A stretch of DNA of 46,564 nt from Pseudomonas asplenii (GTDB lineage Bacteria > Pseudomonadota > Gammaproteobacteria > Pseudomonadales > Pseudomonadaceae): positions 1-46,564 of the forward strand of contig NZ_JSYZ01000001.1 in assembly GCF_001293465.1 (NCBI RefSeq), in the 5' to 3' direction. Below are positions 40,873 to 46,564 of the stretch, piece by piece. A model generated the notes under the pieces. That model was given only the letters and a program-made list of their open reading frames with translations. It was not told the DNA's origin and ran no database searches. The position numbers were made by a program, and so were the translations under genes. Each line of letters starts with the position of its first letter. The stretch's first letter is position 1.

Positions 40873-41310
40873 ATGCCAAACCTCGACTACGCCCTACTAT
40901 CCCCCTCGCTGCGCCCTCTGCTCGACAAGTTCTACCGGGCCCATGGTTCCTCCATGCGCGCCAACGGCGAAGGGCAACTGTGGGTGGCCCGCGACGGAGG
41001 AATCATCGCCGGGCTTTCGCTGACCGCAGTCGCCGACGGTTTCTGGCTGACCGGCCTGTTCGTCGACCCACAACGGCGCGGCCAGGGCATCGCCGGGCAA
41101 CTGGTCGCCCATGCCCTGGCCACACTCACCGGCCGCACCTGGCTGTTCTGCCATCCGGACCTGCGCGACTTCTACGGGAAACTCGGTTTCAGCCCCACCC
41201 GCCAACTGCCCCAGGCCCTCGCCGACCGACTGGCCCGCTACTCGCGCAGCAAGCCGCTGATTGCCCTGGGTATAGAACCATCGGTTAGCTCGACTGCGGA
41301 AAATGTGTGA
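40873..41310 (+). CDS. GNAT-family N-acetyltransferase
   Basis: A 145-residue acetyl-CoA-dependent acetyltransferase. The acetyl-CoA-binding motif A is 'LFVDPQRRGQGIAGQLVAHA' (about 72-91, with the Q/RxxGxG/A pattern as RRGQGIA), preceded by the beta-strand 'GLSLTAVADGFWLTG' and followed by 'DLRDFYGKLGFSPT'. The acceptor is unknown. The ATG at 40873 is the family start; a longer open frame upstream has no coding character. It ends 52 bp before the exported methyltransferase-like gene on the same strand, and the two may be co-transcribed. Confidence 0.87.
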   Translation: MPNLDYALLSPSLRPLLDKFYRAHGSSMRANGEGQLWVARDGGIIAGLSLTAVADGFWLTGLFVDPQRRGQGIAGQLVAHALATLTGRTWLFCHPDLRDFYGKLGFSPTRQLPQALADRLARYSRSKPLIALGIEPSVSSTAENV

Positions 41311-41362
41311 TCAGCCGCCGGTAACCCCGTGATAGCCTCGGTTTCCACCCGTTCCTGACAGG

Positions 41363-42205
41363 ATGATCATGAACCGTACCCTCGTGGCCTTATCCCTCAC
41401 CGCCCTGCTCGCTCCCGCTCTCGGCCAGGCGGCAAGCACCGACACGACCATCACCGATGCCCAATATGCCAAGGTCCTGGCGGGCAGCTGGCGTGCGCCG
41501 GAAAACAGCGTGCGCGATGTCTATCGCCATCCCCGCCAGACCTTGCAGTTCTTTGGTCTGCAGGCCAACCAGACGGTGATCGAAATCACCCCCGGCGGCG
41601 GCTGGTACAGCGAAGTGCTCGCGCCGCTGCTGCGCGGCCAGGGCCAGTACATCGCCGCCGTGCAGGCGCCGTCGAGCAGCGAATACGCCAGACGCTCGGC
41701 CGACAGCCTGAAGCAGAAGTTCGCCAGGGATCCGAGCCAATACGTGCGGGCCAGCCTCGTCGAGTTCGATCCCCAGGCGCCGGTGCTCGGCAAGCCGAAC
41801 TCGGCCGACCGGGTACTGACCTTCCGCAACGTGCACAACTGGGTCATGGCCGATGACGCGCCGGCGATGTTCTCGGCCTTCTTCCAGGTGCTCAAGCCGG
41901 GTGGCGTGCTGGGGGTGGTGGACCATCGCGCGAAGGATGGCGCGGATCTGGAAAGCATCAAGCGCAGCGGCTACCTGCCCACCGCCTACGTGGTGAAACT
42001 GGCGAGCGATGCCGGGTTCGTGCTGGATGGGCAAAGCGAGATCAACGCCAACCCCAGGGACACCAAGGATTATCCCGACGGTGTCTGGACCCTGCCTCCT
42101 ACCCTACGCCTGGGTGAACAGGACAAGGCCAGATACCAGGCCATCGGTGAATCGGACCGCCTGACCCTGCGCTTCGTCAAACCGGACAAGGTGGCGGCCC
42201 GCTAG
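41363..42205 (+). CDS. Methyltransferase-fold protein with N-terminal signal peptide
   Basis: A 280-residue protein of the COG4798 'predicted methyltransferase' type. It starts with a signal peptide ('LVALSLTALLAPALGQAAS', cleavage near residue 24). The class-I SAM-binding strand follows as 'VIEITPGGGWYSEVLAPLLR', and 'FFQVLKPGGVLGVVDHRA' is the post-motif helix and strand. A SAM-dependent enzyme outside the cytoplasm would lack cofactor, so either the domain has another role or SAM reaches it some other way. Two starts (41363 and 41369) give almost the same product. Orientation and spacing link it loosely to the acetyltransferase. Confidence 0.82.
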   Translation: MIMNRTLVALSLTALLAPALGQAASTDTTITDAQYAKVLAGSWRAPENSVRDVYRHPRQTLQFFGLQANQTVIEITPGGGWYSEVLAPLLRGQGQYIAAVQAPSSSEYARRSADSLKQKFARDPSQYVRASLVEFDPQAPVLGKPNSADRVLTFRNVHNWVMADDAPAMFSAFFQVLKPGGVLGVVDHRAKDGADLESIKRSGYLPTAYVVKLASDAGFVLDGQSEINANPRDTKDYPDGVWTLPPTLRLGEQDKARYQAIGESDRLTLRFVKPDKVAAR

Positions 42206-42220
42206 TGGCCGGTCAGCCAC

Positions 42221-42760
42221 TCAGTCGTCGGCAGCCGGGTCGAGCTCGGGGAACAGCACCTGGGTAAACCCGAACTTGCTGAAGTCGGTGATCCGCGACG
42301 GATACAGGCGGCCGATCAGGTGATCGCACTCGTGCTGCACCACCCGCGCATGAAAGCCCTCGGCGACCCGCACCAGCGGCTCGCCCTTGGGGGTGAAGCC
42401 TTCGTAGCGGATACGCCGGTAACGGTCCACCGCGCCGCGCAGGCCCGGCACCGACAGGCAGCCTTCCCAGCCTTCTTCCACTTCCGGCCCCAGCGGGGTG
42501 ATCAGCGGATTGATCAGGATCGTCTGCGGCACCGCCTCGGCGTCCGGGTAACGCTCGCTGTGCTCGAAACCGAAGATCACCAGTTGCAGGTCGACCCCGA
42601 TCTGCGGCGCGGCCAGGCCGACTCCGCCGACGTGCTCCATGGTCTGGAACATGTCGTCGATCAGTTGCCAAAGCTCGGCGCTGTCGAACATTTCCGGGGG
42701 AACCGGCGGCGCTACACGCAACAGGCGCGGATCGCCCATTTTCAGGATTTCACGGATCAT
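42221..42760 (-). CDS. def: Peptide deformylase
   Basis: Metallo-enzyme removing the N-formyl group from new polypeptides, 179 residues. All three motifs are intact: GVGLAAPQ (46-53), EGCLS (99-103, Cys ligand) and HECDH (143-147, catalytic Glu and His ligands). It is probably not the housekeeping def, which lies with fmt near the origin, but a second deformylase as P. aeruginosa also has. It overlaps the upstream YihY gene by four bases (ATGA), so they are coupled. Confidence 0.93.
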   Translation of the reverse strand: MIREILKMGDPRLLRVAPPVPPEMFDSAELWQLIDDMFQTMEHVGGVGLAAPQIGVDLQLVIFGFEHSERYPDAEAVPQTILINPLITPLGPEVEEGWEGCLSVPGLRGAVDRYRRIRYEGFTPKGEPLVRVAEGFHARVVQHECDHLIGRLYPSRITDFSKFGFTQVLFPELDPAADD

Positions 42761-43707
42761 GATCGGCTTTCGTCAGTAGTCGGTTTGGGGGAGTGCTCAT
42801 GCACGTGGCCGAGCACCGTCGTCCGATCGGCCTGCTCATGAAAATCCTTCTCGCCGGGATTCTTGCCTTCGGCCGACATGTGCTCGATCACCGCATTCAT
42901 TTCCGCCCCCAACAGCAACACTGCCGCCGAGATGTAGAAGTACAGCAGCAACACGATGATCGCACCGATACTGCCATACATCGCGTTGTAGTCGGCAAAG
43001 GTTTTCACGTAGTAGCCGAAGCCCAGCGAGGCGATGATCCATACCACCACCGCCAGTACCGAGCCGGGGGTGATGAACACGAACTTCTGCTTCACGTCCG
43101 GCATCACGTAGTACATCAACGCCACGGCGAACATCAGCAGCAGCACGATCACCGGCCAGCGCAGGACGGTCCAGAGGGTCACGACGAACTCCTCCATGCC
43201 GATCTGCCCGGCCAGCCAGCTCATCACCTGCGGCCCGAGGACCATCAGCGCGGCGGCCGCCAGCAACATGCCGGCGATACCCACGGTATAGAAGACCGAC
43301 AACGGCAGGCGCTTCCAGATAGGCCGGCCTTCGTTCACGTCGTAGGCGGCATTCATCGCGCTCATCATCAACCGTACACCTGCCGAGGCGGTCCACAGGG
43401 CGATGACGATACCCACCGACAACAGGCCCCCCTTGGATTGCTGCAACTGGTCGATCACCGGGTTGACCTGGTCCAGCGCCTGGGGCGGCAACACCAGTTC
43501 CGATTGCATGCGCAACCAGCTGAAGAAGTCCGGCAGGTGCAGGAAACCGATCAGGGCGATCAGGAACAGCAGGAAGGGGAACAGCGAAAACAGCATCTGA
43601 TAGGCCAGTGCCGAAGCATAGGTCGACATCTCGTCGTCGACGAACTCCTGGACCGTGCGTATCAGCACGCGATGCAGGGGCAGACCACGCAAGTCCGGAA
43701 AAATCAT
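42757..43707 (-). CDS. YihY/BrkB-family inner-membrane protein
   Basis: Polytopic membrane protein of 316 residues with about six helices. The YihY signature '[20 protein letters not shown]' (about 37-56) opens the core; '[17 protein letters not shown]' and '[20 protein letters not shown]' (near 265-284) are also family-typical. Its biochemical role is unknown; the old RNase BN assignment was withdrawn, and serum-resistance links (BrkB) are specific to Bordetella. The ATG at 43707 is chosen for its AAGGAGA site. It overlaps and is coupled to def. Confidence 0.9.
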   Translation of the reverse strand: MIFPDLRGLPLHRVLIRTVQEFVDDEMSTYASALAYQMLFSLFPFLLFLIALIGFLHLPDFFSWLRMQSELVLPPQALDQVNPVIDQLQQSKGGLLSVGIVIALWTASAGVRLMMSAMNAAYDVNEGRPIWKRLPLSVFYTVGIAGMLLAAAALMVLGPQVMSWLAGQIGMEEFVVTLWTVLRWPVIVLLLMFAVALMYYVMPDVKQKFVFITPGSVLAVVVWIIASLGFGYYVKTFADYNAMYGSIGAIIVLLLYFYISAAVLLLGAEMNAVIEHMSAEGKNPGEKDFHEQADRTTVLGHVHEHSPKPTTDESRS

Positions 43708-43882
43708 AGCGTCTCCTTTCGCCGCAATCACGGAGTCAGTCAGCAGGCGACTCAAGGGCGGTTTTTCACTCACGGTAGCGCAGTTGGCAAGCGGTAAACA
43801 ATTTCCGGATTTGACACCAGCCTGCCGGAACAGCAGAACGGCCATCCTGGGATGGCCGCTCGGTCACTCGTCGGTCAGGACT

Positions 43883-44074
43883 TCAGGCCCGGTCGATGCC
43901 CTTCTTGATCGTTTCCTTTACGTTGCCCTTGGCCTTCTGGGCCTGGCCCTTCAACTCCTGGGCCTTGCCTTCGGCCCGCAGCCGATCATTGTCGGTGGCC
44001 TTGCCGATGCCTTGCTTGACGTTACCAACCGCTTCGTTCGCTGTGCCTTTGATCTTATCGCCAGTGCTGCTCAT
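43883..44074 (-). CDS. CsbD-family stress protein
   Basis: A 63-residue hydrophilic protein. The CsbD pattern is plain: '[20 protein letters not shown]' (5-24), '[20 protein letters not shown]' and '[12 protein letters not shown]'. Members are abundant under general stress (sigma-B in Bacillus; RpoS- or AlgU-linked in Gram-negatives) but have no defined reaction. A GGAGA ribosome site precedes the ATG. It is divergent from the unknown gene at 44273 across 198 bp. No clear alternative-sigma promoter could be assigned. Confidence 0.92.
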   Translation of the reverse strand: MSSTGDKIKGTANEAVGNVKQGIGKATDNDRLRAEGKAQELKGQAQKAKGNVKETIKKGIDRA

Positions 44075-44272
44075 GATATTTCTCCATGGGGAAATGCGGG
44101 GTATCAGTGTCGCTACACAAGGTTGACCCGAGGCTTTCGCCAGGAGTTTCATTTTTTTCGTCGGTTCTTTCATCAGAGCAGTCAGGTTTACCTTTATGTT
44201 TGTCCGCCAACCCCCGAGAATAGGCGGCAGATTCAGGCTCCGGCGCTGAAGATCGATAACGGTAGGAAAGTG

Positions 44273-44650
44273 ATGAAACTCGATAAAAAGCAGGCTATTG
44301 CCCGCAGGAACCAGGAACTGGGCGGTGCGGTGTTGGGCACGAACAATTGCCACTTCACCGAACTGAGCCGCAACCGGAACATCTGGTGGTTCGACATCCC
44401 GCTGGGGCGCCTGGCTATCGGCCAGTACGAATGGGTGCATCTGCTGCTGTACACGCCCAGCACCGACCAGTTGCTGCACCTGAAGGTACCGACAGTGTTC
44501 CTGCGCGAGAAGCTTGAAGGCCTGGTGGTGCGCAATGCCGGCAAGCGCAAGCCGACCGTGAGCCTGGAACTGAGCGCGGACAAGGACGCCTTCCTCCAGG
44601 ACGTGCGGCCGAACGGTACCGGCGTGAGTTTTGCGCAGTTCCAGCAGTAA
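44273..44650 (+). CDS. Unknown 125-residue protein
   Basis: A soluble protein of 125 residues that I cannot place in a family. It is basic at the N-terminus ('[15 protein letters not shown]'), contains '[20 protein letters not shown]' near 34-53, and ends with a strand-rich part. Coding bias is good. The ATG at 44273 has TAGGAAAG upstream. The frame extends far upstream only by chance, across the intergenic region and the opposite-strand genes. A strong terminator follows, so it is a single-gene unit. Confidence 0.75.
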   Translation: MKLDKKQAIARRNQELGGAVLGTNNCHFTELSRNRNIWWFDIPLGRLAIGQYEWVHLLLYTPSTDQLLHLKVPTVFLREKLEGLVVRNAGKRKPTVSLELSADKDAFLQDVRPNGTGVSFAQFQQ

Positions 44651-44667
44651 ACCGACCGCTGCAAACG

Positions 44668-44702
44668 ACAAAGCCCCGCAATGCGGGGCTTTGTATTTTT
44701 TT
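44668..44702. terminator. Bidirectional intrinsic terminator
   Basis: ACAAAGCCCCGCA, an A loop and TGCGGGGCTTTGT form a perfect 13-bp stem, followed by a run of T residues to the right. It stops the gene at 44273 and lies just past the fadD stop on the other strand. Confidence 0.85.
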
Positions 44703-44712
44703 GGCCTGGGCC

Positions 44713-46410
44713 TCAGGCGGTCTTCTTCAGACCGAGCTTCTTCAGTTCCTCGTCACGCAGTTCGCGGCGCAATATCTTGCCGACGTTGGTGGTCGGCAGG
44801 GCATCGCGGAACTCGACGAACCTGGGCACCTTGTAGCCGGTGACATTGGCGCGCATGTGCTCCATCACCTGGTCCTTGGTCAGGGTCACGCCCGGCTTGG
44901 CGACGATGAAGATCTTGATCACTTCACCCGATTTCTCGTCCGGCACGCCGATGGCCGCGCATTGCAGCACGCCCGGCAGGGTCGCCAGCACGTCTTCCAG
45001 CTCGTTCGGATAGACGTTGAAGCCCGACACCAGGATCATGTCCTTCTTGCGGTCGACGATCCGCATGTAGCCATCCGGCTGGATGATCGCGATGTCGCCG
45101 GTCTTCAGCCAGCCTTCACTGTCGAGGATCTCGTCGGTGGCATCCTGGCGCTGCCAGTAGCCCTTCATCACCTGCGGGCCCTTGATGCACAGCTCCCCGA
45201 CCTCACCCAGCGGCAGCTCGACGCCGGCGTCGTCGACCACCTTGCACAGGGTCGACGGCATCGGGATGCCGATGGTGCCCTGCTGGATCTTCTGGCTCGG
45301 GTTCACCGAGGCCACCGGGCTGGTCTCGGTCATGCCGTAGCCTTCGCAGATGGAGCAGCCGGTCACCGCCTTCCAACGCTCGGACGCCGCCAGTTGCAAC
45401 GCCATGCCACCGGACAGGGTGACCTTGAGCGCGGAGAAGTCCAGCTTGCGGAACGCCTCGTTGTTGCACAGCGAAACGAACAGGGTGTTGAGGCCGACAA
45501 AGGCGCTGAACTTCCACTTCGACAGTTCCTTGACCATCGCCGGCAGGTCGCGCGGGTTGGTGATCAGGATGTTGTGGTTGCCCAGCAGCATCACCGCCAT
45601 GCAGTGAAAGGTGAAGGCGTAGATGTGATACAGCGGCAACGGCGTGATGACGATCTCGCAGCCTTCCTTGAGCTCCGACCCCATCAGCGCCCTGCACTGC
45701 AGCATGTTCGAGACCAGGTTGCGGTGGGTCAGCATCGCTCCCTTGGCCACGCCGGTGGTACCACCGGTGTACTGCAACACGGCCACGTCGCTGCTCGCCG
45801 GGTTAGCTTCCTTGACCGGCTGGCCCAGGCCCTTGCTCAGCACGTCGTTGAACCTGACAGCCTTGGGCAGGTGATAGGCCGGCACCATCTTCTTCACGTA
45901 CTTGACGACGCTGTTGATCAGCAGACGCTTGAGCGGCGGCAGCATGTCGGCCACTTCGGTAATGATCACATGCCGTACGCCGGTCTTGGGCACCACCGCC
46001 TCGGCCAGGTGCGCCATGTTTGCCAGGCACACCAGGGCCTTGGCGCCGGAGTCGTTGAACTGGTGTTCCATTTCCCGCGCGGTGTACAGCGGGTTGGTGT
46101 TGACCACGATCAGGCCGGCGCGAATGGCACCGAATACGGCGATCGGGTATTGCAGCAGGTTCGGCAACTGCAGGGCGATGCGGTCGCCCGGCTGCAGGTC
46201 CGTGTGCTGTTGCAGGTAGGCGGCAAAAGCCCCGGACAGCTCGTACAGCTCGCCATAGGTGAGCGTCTTGCCGAGGTTGCTAAAGGCCGGCTTGCTGGCG
46301 AATCGTTGGCAAGACTGTTTCAATACCGTCTGAACATTCGGGTACTCATCGGGATTGATTTCGGCAGCAATCCCCGCTGGGTACTTATCCTTCCAAAAGT
46401 CTTCGATCAT
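44713..46410 (-). CDS. fadD: Long-chain fatty-acid-CoA ligase
   Basis: Activates fatty acids to acyl-CoA through an acyl-adenylate at the inner membrane. The 565-residue protein carries the AMP-binding P-loop [12 protein letters not shown] (214-225), '[10 protein letters not shown]' and the fatty-acid signature region '[20 protein letters not shown]'. The C-terminal catalytic Lys is in '[12 protein letters not shown]'. The N-terminus '[20 protein letters not shown]' closely matches P. aeruginosa FadD1 as I remember it. In pseudomonads a second fadD often lies next to it; here the upstream neighbour is outside the window. A GAGGAG site precedes the ATG. Confidence 0.94.
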   Translation of the reverse strand: MIEDFWKDKYPAGIAAEINPDEYPNVQTVLKQSCQRFASKPAFSNLGKTLTYGELYELSGAFAAYLQQHTDLQPGDRIALQLPNLLQYPIAVFGAIRAGLIVVNTNPLYTAREMEHQFNDSGAKALVCLANMAHLAEAVVPKTGVRHVIITEVADMLPPLKRLLINSVVKYVKKMVPAYHLPKAVRFNDVLSKGLGQPVKEANPASSDVAVLQYTGGTTGVAKGAMLTHRNLVSNMLQCRALMGSELKEGCEIVITPLPLYHIYAFTFHCMAVMLLGNHNILITNPRDLPAMVKELSKWKFSAFVGLNTLFVSLCNNEAFRKLDFSALKVTLSGGMALQLAASERWKAVTGCSICEGYGMTETSPVASVNPSQKIQQGTIGIPMPSTLCKVVDDAGVELPLGEVGELCIKGPQVMKGYWQRQDATDEILDSEGWLKTGDIAIIQPDGYMRIVDRKKDMILVSGFNVYPNELEDVLATLPGVLQCAAIGVPDEKSGEVIKIFIVAKPGVTLTKDQVMEHMRANVTGYKVPRFVEFRDALPTTNVGKILRRELRDEELKKLGLKKTA

Positions 46411-46564
46411 GGAAGCCCACTCCTCAGCAACGCGAATTCAGCACCGCATTTGATGCGATTATTATTTGTCTATGTTTGTTATTGAGTGATCTGGCTTTAG
46501 GCTATGTACGAAATCGTTTGAAACTTGGTTATGCTGCGTTAAAAACCGGCTCGGAATGCTCATT
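46411..46564. other. Upstream region of fadD
   Basis: 154 bp with moderate AT richness ('TTATTATTTGTCTATGTTTG') that must contain the fadD promoter. CGCA-N5-TGCG at about 46446 is a small inverted repeat. I looked for a PsrA-type CAAAC/GTTTG site near 46515 and found only a poor match. No gene start from the neighbouring locus is visible. Confidence 0.4.

Noticed and set aside
44075..44272. AlgU-type promoter for the CsbD gene
   Set aside because: A GAAACT with 16-bp spacing exists, but the -10 does not resemble TCTGA.
43655..44272. N-terminal extension of the unknown protein at 44273
   Set aside because: The frame crosses the CsbD gene and an intergenic region and has no ribosome site; the ATG at 44273 does.
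46500..46530. PsrA/FadR-type operator before fadD
   Set aside because: The half-sites around GTTTG match the consensus poorly and are not symmetric.

Overview
The window looks like a chromosomal segment of a fluorescent-group Pseudomonas. The evidence is high GC with strong third-position bias, palindromic REP-type repeats built on 'CTTCGCGGGC', and many Pseudomonas-typical families: a BdlA-like chemoreceptor, a DUF2025 protein, the gntR/gntK/gntP gluconate module, an FadD of the FadD1 type and a FlxA-like protein. Species assignment is inference. I see no rRNA, tRNA, CRISPR array, transposase or prophage structural gene.

Layout. 1-2.6 kb: a small XRE-type regulator behind a LexA-type box, then a metallo-beta-lactamase-fold hydrolase divergent from a TetR regulator with a palindromic operator between them. 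2.7-5.3 kb: a MASE2-GGDEF diguanylate cyclase and a soluble PAS-PAS chemoreceptor resembling BdlA, so a c-di-GMP and biofilm pair. 5.4-9.4 kb: a glutamine-amidotransferase-like protein with an altered catalytic triad coupled to an ABM-domain protein, a DUF2025 protein, exported GlpQ, a PepSY protein, and a FlxA-like protein with a probable sigma-28 (FliA) promoter. 9.5-14.2 kb: a membrane chemoreceptor, a ZntB/CorA transporter and a Pit phosphate transporter. 14.2-19.3 kb: three modules, each a LysR regulator divergent from a target (SDR oxidoreductase, NmrA-like oxidoreductase, PACE efflux pump). 19.4-21.5 kb: an ECF42-type operon (DGPF/YCII protein, SRPBCC protein, sigma factor with TPR-like tail).

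21.5-31.8 kb: a delta-60-repeat protein behind an AT-rich leader, a 37-codon membrane miniprotein, a GyrI-like protein, the aminotransferase AlaC, the gluconate locus with three candidate GntR operators, a uronate-dehydrogenase-like protein converging on an aldehyde dehydrogenase, and a Pseudomonas-type protein of unknown function. 31.9-33.5 kb: a fourth LysR module, divergent from a beta-class glutathione transferase.

33.5-38.8 kb is the most unusual part. A tight four-gene operon encodes an OpuAC-type binding protein, an SsuA/TauA-type binding protein, an ornithine-cyclodeaminase-family protein and a histidine-ammonia-lyase-fold protein. The lyase-fold protein lacks the Ala-Ser-Gly triad that makes the MIO cofactor and several other catalytic residues. 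The cyclodeaminase homologue also departs from its family at the nucleotide-binding loop and the catalytic aspartate region. No permease or ATPase is present, and a FecI-type sigma gene without FecR or receptor lies just upstream. 38.9-46.6 kb: a signal-less PhnD-like protein with a fatty-acid desaturase, an acetyltransferase, a methyltransferase-fold protein with a signal peptide, a peptide deformylase coupled to a YihY/BrkB membrane protein, a CsbD stress protein, an unknown 125-residue protein and FadD.
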